The translations under genes and the position numbers were made by a program. From CAYVHB01 sp964450865 (GTDB taxonomy: Bacteria > Bacillota > Clostridia > Saccharofermentanales > UBA5734), in assembly GCA_964450865.1 (NCBI GenBank), contig CAYVHB010000006.1, positions 1-64,000 on the forward strand: a stretch of DNA of 64,000 nt, written 5' to 3'. This document shows, one piece after another, positions 8,372-16,840 of the stretch. Numbering within the stretch: the stretch's first letter is position 1; the number at the start of each line of letters is the position of its first letter. The notes under the pieces are model-generated. The model saw nothing but the letters and a program-made list of their open reading frames with translations, searched no databases and was not told the origin of the DNA.

Positions 8372-8950
8372 GAGGATATGCCGGGCCCGCAGCATGTGAT
8401 CGGTTATGATAGCCATGGTGCTGATTTCACCAACGGCAAGCTGATCAGTCAAGCCCAGATATTGCAAGCTGATGCTGCAAGCCAGAATCTCGGTGCCCTT
8501 CTGCTGCAAACGGTGCAAGCCTTCAAGGATCGGTGAGCCCCTGGTTAGCAGGCAGACCGCATGGTGATAGAAAATCAGGGTTTCAGGTGGCTGGGCCTGG
8601 GCTTCGAGGGCCGATATGAAGGCTTGCAGCAGAACGGTACCCAAGGGTAATGCTGGCAAGCCTGATCCTTTCGTGCCTGGCGTGGCGGGACCGGCCGGCA
8701 TGGCGGGAATGCCTGGGGCGCCTGACATGGCGGGACCGGCCGGCATGGCGGTGGAACCGGGAATGGTTTCATTGCCGTTCAAGCCAGAGCCAAGCTTTTC
8801 GCTGCGAAAAACAACGGTTACGCGGTGTAAGGCCGGTCCGTCGTAAAGCGGCAAAGGATCGGACAAGACAACCGGGTATGATGTGCTGGCTGGCATTTTG
8901 ACGGGTGCCGGCTGACTGGTGGTGAGTTTAACGGACTTTTTACTGGTCAT
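8363..8950 (-). CDS. YedF-like DsrE-domain protein with low-complexity insert
   Basis: 195 residues from ATG 8950 (AGAGGA ribosome site; a start 7 codons earlier has none). The C-terminal half matches the DsrE-like domain of the selenium-metabolism protein YedF: VVFRSEKLGSG, GTVLLQAFISALE, PPETLIFYHHAVCLLTRGSP, ILEGLHRLQQKGTEILAC, LGLTDQLAVGEISTM. Two oddities: the usual CGxC motif reads CSIS, so the second Cys is lost, and about 40 residues rich in Met, Pro, Ala and Gly (two copies of AMPAGPA) separate the GSG loop from its helix. The N-terminal TusA domain of full YedF is absent. Role unknown; no selenium genes are nearby. Confidence 0.65.
   Translation of the reverse strand: MTSKKSVKLTTSQPAPVKMPASTSYPVVLSDPLPLYDGPALHRVTVVFRSEKLGSGLNGNETIPGSTAMPAGPAMSGAPGIPAMPAGPATPGTKGSGLPALPLGTVLLQAFISALEAQAQPPETLIFYHHAVCLLTRGSPILEGLHRLQQKGTEILACSISLQYLGLTDQLAVGEISTMAIITDHMLRARHILWP
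8683..8751. repeat. 45-bp-period repeat in the YedF-like gene
   Basis: A 24-base word beginning TGGCGGGACCGGCCGGCA occurs at 8683-8706 and 8728-8751. It encodes the AMPAGPA repeats of the low-complexity insert. Confidence 0.8.
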
Positions 8951-9042
8951 GGGATCCTCTTCAGAATGCAATGCACAGGGGATTGGACGCGGCAGATTGG
9001 TCTAGCCGGGGTGATACATCCCGCCTGCGACCGCGCTGCCGG

Positions 9043-9786
9043 TCATTTCAGGTCAGTAGTGCCGCCCAGCCGGCGGATGGAGCGCGGCAGGGCGTCCTTG
9101 CTGTTTTTCCAGTCCTTGTTGGCGTTGCGGTAGTCAAATTTCAAGGTAAACCATTCGACGTCGTCACGCATGGTTTCCAGACAGCCAATTTGCTGGCGGG
9201 AGAGGTTGGTCATGAATTCAGCAGCCTGATTCTGGTTGAGATATCGGGCCGCACCGCGGATCAGGTTAACCAGGTGAGGCTGGCAGTAGCCGGGGGCGTG
9301 GTCAAACATCTTGCGGAAATCGGGTTCGCTGAAATACTCGTAAAAAATAACATCAAGGTAGCGTTCCATCGTGTGATTGAGTTTGTCGCAGATCGCGCAT
9401 TGGTTGTTGCGGGTCTCGATGTGATTGGCCAGATGAAGCAGCTTTTCTTTGTAGTCCTTCTGCCGGCCGCTGAAAAGCCTGGCGTTGCCGGCCGGGATGG
9501 CATCTGGCCAGCGTTTGTTCAGATCATTGACGACATCAACGAGGTGGGTGTGCATGATCAGGCCGAGGCCGAGACGGTTTTCCTCGCGGTTATACAGCGC
9601 CCGCCAGTGATCATGACAGAAACCATGATCGTTTGTTAAGACCCGGATCTCGGGCTCCATCAGGGCCGGACCCAGATAGTAAGTCAGCAAGTCTTCGGTC
9701 AGGGTTTTCTCCAGGGTACAGAGCGGACAGGACTGGCCGGCATTGTAAGCGTCATGAACTGGAATGGTATAGATTTTCTCTTTCAT
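9043..9786 (-). CDS. DUF6062 family protein
   Basis: 247 residues; matches a Firmicutes family of unknown function. Cysteine and histidine pairs are the salient feature: CPLC (about residue 20), GFCHDHW (about 55), CAIC (about 135), and GYCQPHL (about 175), suggesting bound metal, perhaps zinc. No signal peptide or membrane helix is seen, so it is probably cytoplasmic. AGGAGG precedes ATG 9786. It lies 92 bases upstream of the YedF-like gene and 132 bases downstream of the P-loop/Asp23 gene on the same strand. Confidence 0.75.
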   Translation of the reverse strand: MKEKIYTIPVHDAYNAGQSCPLCTLEKTLTEDLLTYYLGPALMEPEIRVLTNDHGFCHDHWRALYNREENRLGLGLIMHTHLVDVVNDLNKRWPDAIPAGNARLFSGRQKDYKEKLLHLANHIETRNNQCAICDKLNHTMERYLDVIFYEYFSEPDFRKMFDHAPGYCQPHLVNLIRGAARYLNQNQAAEFMTNLSRQQIGCLETMRDDVEWFTLKFDYRNANKDWKNSKDALPRSIRRLGGTTDLK

Positions 9787-9918
9787 GGATCCTCCTGTAA
9801 CTGGCGCGCGGCTGGCGCGTGCTGGGGCGCATTGATCCGGGAGGTCGAAACCAGCCTGGGCCCGCTTCGGACATAACTGGCGCGGGGTGGGCCGATTGAG
9901 TGATTTTCGGGACCGATG

Positions 9919-11100
9919 TCACGCCTGTGGTTGAGCCATGGACTGAATCGGGGACTGGACCGGAGACTGGGTGTGGACGTTAGAGACGTGGACGACGCGG
10001 CGTGCTTTGACATTGACGGCCAGGACGTTGATGGATGTATATTCTTCCACCTGGCGGCTGATTCGTTCCTGCACTTCGCGCAGGACCAGCTGGGCGTTGT
10101 AGCCATAAATCAAGGCCAGCTCGAGCGTAATGATAACGCCGTAAACTTCCTTGAATACTTTGAAATCAACCAGCCCGGCACAGCCACGCACGCGGCGCAG
10201 GATGATTTCGATCATCATGCGCATGGCTTCATCGGAAATCGAGTAATTGCCCAGGCCGGAGAAGGTCGGACGGACGACCGTGCGCTCGGATTCGGGTACG
10301 ACAGGGGCGACACCGCGATCACGGTCCCAGCGACGGCGCAGCTTGGAGATCGGATCGGCAAAATAGCCGGAGAATTCATGCTTGATCTCCATGCTCGGGA
10401 CGGGAATCGTATGTTTACCCTCGGTCATGCGGGTCTGCTTGGCCTGGCGCATTTCCTCCTCGCTGCTGACGTCTTCAATGCGGATCAGCATGGCTGGCGG
10501 ATTGAGCCAGAGATTGCGGCAGATCTTTTCAAGCATGCCGTCCGAGGTACCGAGGATCATCAGGGCCGGCGGCAGGTGGTCGGCGAGTGTGCGGCGCATG
10601 ATGGCCGCACGGCTTTCGTCAGCAAAAAGGGCCTGGCGCACGGACTCGAGCTTGGAGGGGGCTTTTTTCGCCGATGTCCCGGCGACAATACGGCCACCTT
10701 TGATCAGCAGGCCGTCGTCAATCAGGTAGTTGATGTTGTGCTTGCGCGCAACTAAAATAGCCCGGGTGCTTTTTCCGGTGCCGCTCGGGCCGATGAAGGC
10801 AACCACCGCGATTTTACCGAGCTGTTCGCGCAGGAGATCATCCATGGTGGGTGTATCCTGCGGCGAGGTGCGCTCGGTGTAGGTCCGGTTGACCGCCTCG
10901 GCCAGGCGTGTCAGCTGCTTGAGCGGACCTTTGCCGCGCTCAGTCGCGGCACTTTCGGTTGATTGCTCACGGTTCTGCTCACGCTGTGAATCTCGCTGAT
11001 GATCTCGCTGCTCACGCTGATGATCACGCTGATGATCACGCTGCCGGTCAGCGGCAGCTGTGTCAGTTACTTTTTTATGTTTGTCAAAACGCAGGGCCAA
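9919..11100 (-). CDS. P-loop NTPase fused to an Asp23/Gls24 domain
   Basis: 393 residues from TTG 11100 (AAGGA ribosome site; no ATG fits). Residues about 15-45 are a hydrophilic tandem repeat of DHQRD/REQ words. A P-loop VVAFIGPSGTGKST (about 98-111) opens a nucleotide-binding domain with LIDDGLLIKGGRIVAGTSAK and ALMILGTSDGMLEKIC. The last ~120 residues look like an Asp23/Gls24 (DUF322) domain: GLGNYSISDEAMRMMIEIIL, then the closing NVLAVNVKARRVVHV. Asp23 proteins are envelope-associated stress or lipid-metabolism factors; an ATPase fused to one suggests energy-dependent envelope work, but this is inference. Eight Cs in a row lie just upstream (11113-11120). Confidence 0.65.
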   Translation of the reverse strand: MALRFDKHKKVTDTAAADRQRDHQRDHQREQRDHQRDSQREQNREQSTESAATERGKGPLKQLTRLAEAVNRTYTERTSPQDTPTMDDLLREQLGKIAVVAFIGPSGTGKSTRAILVARKHNINYLIDDGLLIKGGRIVAGTSAKKAPSKLESVRQALFADESRAAIMRRTLADHLPPALMILGTSDGMLEKICRNLWLNPPAMLIRIEDVSSEEEMRQAKQTRMTEGKHTIPVPSMEIKHEFSGYFADPISKLRRRWDRDRGVAPVVPESERTVVRPTFSGLGNYSISDEAMRMMIEIILRRVRGCAGLVDFKVFKEVYGVIITLELALIYGYNAQLVLREVQERISRQVEEYTSINVLAVNVKARRVVHVSNVHTQSPVQSPIQSMAQPQA

Positions 11101-11277
11101 CGGAATCCTTCACCCCCCCCTGATTTGCCAGGTCTGGCAGGCTATTGGGGATCAGGCAAGATCTGGTGCCTGAACACGGTTTATGCTTGATCCGGGGCTG
11201 GCGTCAGGCCATACTTGACGCCCGATCCGGGGCGGGTACCTGGACTCGCCTGGGCTGCATGTCAAGGGTTTCGCTGG

Positions 11278-12003
11278 TCAATGGTCCCAATTGTGGTAGA
11301 CTTCCTGCACGTCGTCCAGTTCATCCATTTTTTCGATCAGCTTGTCCATCTTATCCGCCAGTTCCGGATCAGCCAGTTCGGTCCAGGTGATTGGATTGGG
11401 ACCGACTGATACGTCAACGAATTCATATTTCTTTTTCTCCAGTCCGGCGCGAACCGCGTAGTAACTGTCAGGCGTCGTGGTGATTTCATAGTATTCGCCT
11501 TCGGTCGCGAAGTCGTCGGCGCCAGCCTCGAGGGCATCGGACATGACGGCATCCTCATCGTCATAGACTTCAGCATCGATAATGATTTTGCCCTGTTCCT
11601 GGAAGAGAAAGGAAACGCAGCCGGTAGTGCCCATATTGCCGCCGTATTTATCAAAGACATGGCGCACATCGCCGGCGGTCCGGTTACGGTTGTCCGAGAG
11701 GGTGCGGACCATCACGGCAATCCCGCCGGGACCGTAGCCTTCATAGATGATTTCTTCATAATTGTCCGAATCAACGGAGCCGGAGGCTTTCTTGATACTG
11801 CGCTGGATATTGTCATTGGGCATATTGGCCGCCTTGGCTTTGGCAATGACATCCTTGAGCCGGCTGTTGCCTTCAGGATCAGCGCCGCCGTTTTTGACGG
11901 CGACAGCAATTTCGCGGCCGAGCTTGGTGAAGGCGGCACCACGCTGCGCATCGGCAGCCCCTTTTTTGCGTTTAATGTTATTCCATTTGCTATGTCCTGA
12001 CAT
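11278..12003 (-). CDS. yebC: YebC/TACO1 family protein
   Basis: 241 residues, full length. Opens with the diagnostic MSGHSKWNNIKRKKGAADA, followed by FTKLGREIAVAVKNGGADPE and NMPNDNIQRSIKKASG. Members act as translation factors that relieve ribosome stalling or, in some bacteria, as DNA-binding regulators; the sequence does not discriminate. A good promoter sits 50-80 bases upstream. Three genes upstream on the same strand (serS, Nudix, yigZ) are separately spaced. Confidence 0.93.
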   Translation of the reverse strand: MSGHSKWNNIKRKKGAADAQRGAAFTKLGREIAVAVKNGGADPEGNSRLKDVIAKAKAANMPNDNIQRSIKKASGSVDSDNYEEIIYEGYGPGGIAVMVRTLSDNRNRTAGDVRHVFDKYGGNMGTTGCVSFLFQEQGKIIIDAEVYDDEDAVMSDALEAGADDFATEGEYYEITTTPDSYYAVRAGLEKKKYEFVDVSVGPNPITWTELADPELADKMDKLIEKMDELDDVQEVYHNWDH

Positions 12004-12052
12004 GGTTCAGATCTCCTTGTAGTGGTGTGCAAATCAGTTTTGCTTAAACATG

Positions 12053-12082
12053 ATTATATCGGATTTTGGCCGATACTGACAA
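12053..12082 (-). promoter_or_regulatory. Promoter of yebC
   Basis: On the minus strand TTGTCA (12082-12077) and TATAAT (12058-12053) are 18 bases apart, placing transcription start about 40 bases before the yebC ATG. Confidence 0.65.
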
Positions 12083-12226
12083 GTTTACCGCCTTTCCAGA
12101 TCATCACCCGCGCGCAAGCGGCTGGTTCGGGATTTTCCAGATATGAAAACGAAGGCCAGGTGGATCAGCCGGATGATCTTGGAAAATACGCGGGACCGGC
12201 CGGATGATTTCGTCAGGTTTGCCAGA

Positions 12227-12868
12227 TCAGACGGACGTTAACGGGATATAGGCGGGATCAGCTGGCTCCAGCAGGGCCGCGCCGGCTGTCAGATCGTTGC
12301 AAAGCATCAGCAGCCCTGGCACGCGTTCCTGCGGCGCGCCAATAATCATTTCGGCATCAAGGCCAAAGCGGGGGGCTTCCAGATAATAACCAGCCTGGGC
12401 CAGGCGACGGCGCAGCAACTCCAGGTCACTATAACTGACGGTCAGGTTGAAGCGCTGGCAGAGCTGCAAGGTTACGGGGCCGGCGGCCTCCACGGCCAGC
12501 GTGGCTGCCTGACTGTAAGCCCGGACCAGACCGCCGCTACCCAGCAGGGTGCCGCCGAAATATCGGGTGACGACCAGGCCGGCTGATTCGATACCGGCCT
12601 TGCGCAGGGCATCGAGGACCGGCAGGCCAGCTGTACCCTGAGGTTCACCATCATCGGAGTAGCGCTGAAGAACCTGGTCGCCGCCAATAATCCAGGCATA
12701 AACATGATGAGTGGCATCCGGAAATTCGTTCCGGATGCCACTGAGCAAAGCGATTGCCTCGGCCTCACTGGCCAGCGGGCTGCAAGTCGCAATGAAGCGG
12801 GATTTGCGTTCCTCGATCTCAATGCGGGCGTAATGGCTGACGGTCCGGTATTGTTCACGTTGGCGCAA
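12227..12868 (-). CDS. yigZ: YigZ/IMPACT family protein
   Basis: 213 residues with the IMPACT N-terminal domain: RKSRFIATCSPLASEAEA, DATHHVYAWI, RYSDDGEPQGTAG, VVTRYFGGTLLGSGGLVRAY. A ferredoxin-like C-terminal domain (DUF1949) follows from about residue 140. Eukaryotic IMPACT modulates GCN2; the bacterial role is unclear. It starts 3 bases after the Nudix stop codon, so the two are one transcription unit. Confidence 0.9.
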   Translation of the reverse strand: MRQREQYRTVSHYARIEIEERKSRFIATCSPLASEAEAIALLSGIRNEFPDATHHVYAWIIGGDQVLQRYSDDGEPQGTAGLPVLDALRKAGIESAGLVVTRYFGGTLLGSGGLVRAYSQAATLAVEAAGPVTLQLCQRFNLTVSYSDLELLRRRLAQAGYYLEAPRFGLDAEMIIGAPQERVPGLLMLCNDLTAGAALLEPADPAYIPLTSV

Positions 12869-12871
12869 GGT

Positions 12872-13285
12872 TCAGACCAGTTCCTTATATTTCTGGAAGG
12901 ACAGCATCAGCAGGGATTTGTCCTGGCTGTAGGTGACTTTATCCATGGCTTCTTCGATGGTGAAGAAGCCGCCGTCGTAGAAATTGGCAATCTCACTGGG
13001 TTTGACTTCCCCGTAGTCGGCAACCATGATATACCAGACAATCTTGTTGCAGACCGGGCGCTGGCGCGATATGGAGTAGAACTCATAATTGGTCCGGCCC
13101 GCCGAGGCGATGATCCGGGCCGGAACGCCGGCTTCAACGAGAACGCGCTTGGTCGCAACTTCATCAGGACTGTCTCCGGTGCGCATGACCCCCTTGGGGA
13201 ATACCCACTCGTGTTTCTCATTCATCAGCAGCAGAACTTTGTCCTGGTAAAAAACGACACCGCCGGCACAGTTCCTCACTAGCAT
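12872..13285 (-). CDS. Nudix-fold protein with degenerate Nudix box
   Basis: 137 residues. The fold is recognisable (CAGGVVFYQDKVLLLMN, EWVFPKGVMRTGDSPDE), but the box G-x5-E-x7-RE-U-x-EE-x-G-U reads with Asp for the first Glu, Lys-Arg for Arg-Glu, and Val for the third Glu; only the last Glu remains. Metal-dependent hydrolysis is therefore doubtful and it may bind a nucleotide without cleaving it. It is coupled to yigZ downstream. The Tyr-rich stretch IVWYIMVADYGE is retained. Confidence 0.75.
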   Translation of the reverse strand: MLVRNCAGGVVFYQDKVLLLMNEKHEWVFPKGVMRTGDSPDEVATKRVLVEAGVPARIIASAGRTNYEFYSISRQRPVCNKIVWYIMVADYGEVKPSEIANFYDGGFFTIEEAMDKVTYSQDKSLLMLSFQKYKELV

Positions 13286-13505
13286 GCAATAATCCCCCTC
13301 GCCTCATCGCGATCCCTTGCGGGCTGTATTGATTCAGTTTTCTGAAACTATTCTAACACGGACCGCTTATGGATAGTAGTCTCGGTTTGCCGGGATCCGG
13401 CTGATTAATCGATGAATCAAAACTGTGACGCGGGGTGGGGCCTGGCGACAAAGGTTTGCATTGCCGCAAGCGACGGCTGGCGCCGGAGGTTTGCCCGGCG
13501 GTTTG

Positions 13506-14798
13506 TCAGGCCTGGTCGGGGGTGATGGCAGTCCGGCCACCCATCCAGGGACGCAGGACCTCCGGGATCAGGACGCTGCCATCGGCCTGCTGGTAATGCT
13601 CGACAATGGCCGGCATGATGCGGCTGGTCGCCAGGCCGGAGGCATTGAGGGTGTGGACATATTCGAGGCGGTTGGTCGCCTTGCGGCGGAATTTCATGTT
13701 GCCGCGGCGGGCCTGATAATCGCCGGCATTCGAGGCAGAGCTGACTTCCTTGTAGTCATTCATGCTGGGAATCCAGACCTCAATGTCATAGGTCTTGACC
13801 ATGGAGGCGCTGCAGTCCGCGGCCGCCAGCTTGGTGATCCGGTGGTGCAGGCCCAGGCCACGGACCAGGGCCGCTGCTTTGTCAACCAGTTCTTCGAGTG
13901 CAGCCTCGGACTGCTCGGGCAGCGTATACTGGAACATCTCGATTTTATTGAACTGATGGCCGCGAATCATGCCGCGTTCCTCAGCGCGATAGCTGCCGGC
14001 TTCCTTGCGATAGCAAGGTGTGTAGGCGAAATATCTGAACGGCAGGGCGGCTTCGTCAAGGACTTCATCGCGGTGCAGATTGACCAGCGCCGTCTCGGCT
14101 GTCGGCAGGATGAAGTGGGTGAAGCCCTCCCCTTCATCACGGCGCAGCTGGAAGACGTCGTCCTTGAATTTCGGGAACTGGCCAGCGGTATAGCCGCACT
14201 GGTAGGTCAGGATATGGGGCGGCAGCATCATTTCATAGCCGTCCTTGAGGTGCTCGGCCATGAAGTAATTGAGCAGGGCCCATTCCAGCAGGGCGCCCTG
14301 CTTGCGATAGACCCAGAAACCGCTGCCGCCGAGCTTGGCGCCACGGGTGTAGTCAATCATGCCCAGCTGTTCGACAATATCAACATGGTGGCGGGGTGTG
14401 AAGGCAAAGACCGGTTTCTCACCGAAAACCGTGACCACCTGGTTGTTTTCTTTGCCGCCGGCGACGACGTCATCGGCCGGCAGATTGGGCAGGGCTTCGA
14501 GGAAAGCCTGCTGGCTGGCTTCAAGGCTGCCTAGCCGGGTATCCTGGGCGCTGATCTGCTCGCCGATTTCCTTCATCCGGGCCAGAACCGGTGCAACGTC
14601 CTGGCCTTCTTTTTTCAGGCGCGGAATCTGGGCCGAGGTTTTATTTTTCTCAGCTTTAAGCTGTTCGGTAGCAAAAATCAATTGCCGGCGCTGTTCATCG
14701 CGGGCCAGGAATTCGGTGAAATCAATGGTGTATCCTTTGCGGGCCAGCTTCTCCTGGACCAGGGCGGGATTATCGCGGATCAGTTGAATGTCCAGCAT
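13506..14798 (-). CDS. serS: Seryl-tRNA synthetase
   Basis: 430 residues from ATG 14798, with GAGGAGG 7 bases upstream; an earlier in-frame start lacks this. The N-terminal coiled-coil arm (MLDIQLIRDNPALVQEKLAR to about residue 110) binds the tRNA-Ser long arm. Class II motifs follow: FTHFILPTAETALVNLHRDE, motif 2 FRYFAYTPCYRKEAGSY with the ERGMIRGHQFNKIEMF loop, and motif 3 GLATSRIMPAIVEHYQ. It charges tRNA-Ser with serine. No T-box leader is evident; an ordinary promoter lies upstream. Confidence 0.96.
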   Translation of the reverse strand: MLDIQLIRDNPALVQEKLARKGYTIDFTEFLARDEQRRQLIFATEQLKAEKNKTSAQIPRLKKEGQDVAPVLARMKEIGEQISAQDTRLGSLEASQQAFLEALPNLPADDVVAGGKENNQVVTVFGEKPVFAFTPRHHVDIVEQLGMIDYTRGAKLGGSGFWVYRKQGALLEWALLNYFMAEHLKDGYEMMLPPHILTYQCGYTAGQFPKFKDDVFQLRRDEGEGFTHFILPTAETALVNLHRDEVLDEAALPFRYFAYTPCYRKEAGSYRAEERGMIRGHQFNKIEMFQYTLPEQSEAALEELVDKAAALVRGLGLHHRITKLAAADCSASMVKTYDIEVWIPSMNDYKEVSSASNAGDYQARRGNMKFRRKATNRLEYVHTLNASGLATSRIMPAIVEHYQQADGSVLIPEVLRPWMGGRTAITPDQA

Positions 14799-14844
14799 GG
14801 GTTCCTCCTCAAGTAATGGTTCAAGCCGTTCATCTATCGTTCCT

Positions 14845-14873
14845 ATCTTAGTGGATTTGACAGGGAATGACAA
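14845..14873 (-). promoter_or_regulatory. Promoter of serS
   Basis: TTGTCA (14873-14868) and TAAGAT (14850-14845) with a 17-base spacer on the minus strand, about 45 bases before the serS start. Confidence 0.65.
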
Positions 14874-14951
14874 GCAAACAGCGCTCGCTGCAGGCCAACG
14901 TGCTTTTCGCTGACGTCGTGGGCGAAGATTGGCGGGCAGGCGGCGGGTTAT

Positions 14952-16076
14952 TCAGCCGCCGGGATTGAGCGCCTGCAAATCAGCCGGCAGGAAGAGGCCA
15001 TCGCGGCGGATCAGTTCGTCGTCGAGCCAGATCTCGCCACCGCCGTACTCCGGCCGGTGGATCTGGATCAGGTCCCAATGGATGGCCGATCGATTGCCGT
15101 TATCGGCCCCTGCGTAAGCATTGCCGGGAGTCAGGTGAATGGAGCCGGTGATTTTCTCATCAAAAAGAATGCTGCCGATCGGCTCGCGGATCAGTGGATT
15201 GACGCCGAAGGAGAATTCACCGATGAAGCGGGCGCCGGGATCGGTGTCGAAAATCTGGTTCAGGGCCTGTTCATCGCCGTCACAGCGGGCTTCCACAATC
15301 CGGCCGGCGGCAAAGGTCAGGCGAACCTGGCGGAAGGTCTTGCCCCAGTAGGCAGACGGTACATTGTAGGTGATCACGCCTTCAACAGAGTCGCGCACAG
15401 GCGCGGTATAGACTTCACCATCCGGAATGTTGCGACGACCGTAGCAGCAGACGGCAGGCAGGCCGCGGATCGAGAAAGCCAGGTCGGTACCCGGAGCCAG
15501 GATCCGCACCCGGTCGGCGGCTTCCATCCGGCGGGCCAGCAGCTGCTCGGCAGCATACAGCTGCGGGTAGTCAATCAGGCTGACCGCAAAGACAAAGTCC
15601 GCGTAGGCTGCAGTGGCCAGCCCGGCCCGCTGGGCCTGGGCGGCGGTCGGCCAGTAAAACAGCGCCCACTGGCGTTCATTGATGATCGTGCGCGTAACAG
15701 CCTCGCTGGCCTGGCTGACCATTTGCAGACGTCGGGCATCAACCGCGGCCAATTCCTGGTCGTTGTCGGTCGCCCGGATGGTCAGCGACGCCTTGATGTC
15801 CGCGATGCGGGCTTGCTCCCACTGACTGCGGCGGGCCAGGAACTGCGCAGTAGCCGGCTTGTCCGGATCAAGCAGTTCATACTCCAGCCGGCGGATCGTC
15901 TCATCCTGCCAGATGACAACCGGGAAAAGCCCGAGCACACGGGAGCGCTGGTACAGGGCCTCAACCAGTGGCCGGGCCTGGAAGCTGGCGTTGATCTGAA
16001 AGATATCGCCAGGCTGCAAGTCAAGGGAGTGGCCGAGCAAGACCTCAGCCAGGCGTGTGATCTTTTCATCAGGCAT
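14952..16076 (-). CDS. M29 family aminopeptidase
   Basis: 374 residues, the usual size for thermophilic-type M29 metallo-aminopeptidases. Metal-site motifs are in place: NIPDGEVYTAPVRDSVEG, IGEFSFGVNP, DEKITGSIHLTPGNAY and SAIHWDLI (the His and Asp ligands). It would remove N-terminal residues from peptides in the cytoplasm. GAGGGG lies ahead of ATG 16076. It stands 153 bases upstream of serS on the same strand. Confidence 0.9.
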   Translation of the reverse strand: MPDEKITRLAEVLLGHSLDLQPGDIFQINASFQARPLVEALYQRSRVLGLFPVVIWQDETIRRLEYELLDPDKPATAQFLARRSQWEQARIADIKASLTIRATDNDQELAAVDARRLQMVSQASEAVTRTIINERQWALFYWPTAAQAQRAGLATAAYADFVFAVSLIDYPQLYAAEQLLARRMEAADRVRILAPGTDLAFSIRGLPAVCCYGRRNIPDGEVYTAPVRDSVEGVITYNVPSAYWGKTFRQVRLTFAAGRIVEARCDGDEQALNQIFDTDPGARFIGEFSFGVNPLIREPIGSILFDEKITGSIHLTPGNAYAGADNGNRSAIHWDLIQIHRPEYGGGEIWLDDELIRRDGLFLPADLQALNPGG

Positions 16077-16272
16077 AGGGTACCCCTCATCTGTTCAAGC
16101 GATTTTCAGCGGTTTTCAGCGGCGCGGGTGAGCCTCGGCAGGATGATAAACAGCAAAAGCGTACGCAATAGCCTGACAGCCGATTGCGCCGTGCCGCCCT
16201 TATTCCGCCGGTTATGCGGCGCCGCTCGCGTCCAAAGTTCAAGAAAAACAGAAAAAATATAAGAATCAGTTA

Positions 16273-16300
16273 GAAAAAGACCTGGTTTTCAGGTCTTTTC
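16273..16300 (-). terminator. Terminator of the TM1266-like gene
   Basis: A stem pairing AAAGACCTG and CAGGTCTTT around a short A/T loop; minus-strand transcripts end in a run of U. It stands just after the stop codon of the gene at 16337-16585. Confidence 0.75.
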
Positions 16301-16336
16301 CAATGCGTTCCGGCTTCAGGCGCCAATCACTTCTGT

Positions 16337-16585
16337 TCAGATTTCAATCAGTTTAGCCGTGATGCCTTCCAGAGCGTTGAGCTGGGCGGCGAAGTCATTG
16401 AGGTCGTCATTGCCCTTGACCAGCTGGAGAATGATCAGGCCGTCGGTCGCGCAGACGTCGCCGGCTTCGTGAAGGCCGAGGCGGGTTTTGATGCTGCAGC
16501 CAAAGGTAGAGAATACTTTTTGCAGCTTTTCGGCACTGTGCATGCGCTGATTGACCCGGATAATCATGATTTGATGCTCAGTCAT
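16337..16585 (-). CDS. TM1266-like (putative iron-only hydrogenase system regulator) small ACT-type protein
   Basis: 82 residues with a beta-alpha-beta pattern resembling the TM1266 family: IMIIRVNQRMHSAEKLQKVF, KTRLGLHEAG, GLIILQLVKGNDDLNDFAAQ, LEGITAKLIEI. Members have an ACT/NikR-C-like fold and are often near [FeFe]-hydrogenase maturation genes, though their mechanism is not proven and no hydrogenase gene is in this window. AAGGAGG precedes the ATG at 16585 and a terminator follows. The match is by pattern only. Confidence 0.55.
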   Translation of the reverse strand: MTEHQIMIIRVNQRMHSAEKLQKVFSTFGCSIKTRLGLHEAGDVCATDGLIILQLVKGNDDLNDFAAQLNALEGITAKLIEI

Positions 16586-16840
16586 TGAAATCGCCTCCTT
16601 GGATTCTTTGTCGGATTGGACCGATTCTTGAAAATCGGCTATCTGCCATTACTGGCGGCGGATGTCTCTGATTCATTTTTATCACAAAACCAGCCGGGGG
16701 ACAATCACCGGAGCAGCAGACAACAACCCTGCAACAGCCAGGTCTGTTCATGACCGGCCCATCATCTGTGGCATTGACAGCGATGATCAGCGAAAAAACA
16801 GCCATTTCCATGGTCAACAACCGGGATCGATGATTCCGGA

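Noticed and set aside
13425..14534. 369-codon open frame on the plus strand opposite serS
   Set aside because: Antisense shadow of seryl-tRNA synthetase.
14799..14951. T-box leader before serS
   Set aside because: No T-box sequence or terminator/antiterminator pair is seen; a simple promoter lies close to the gene.
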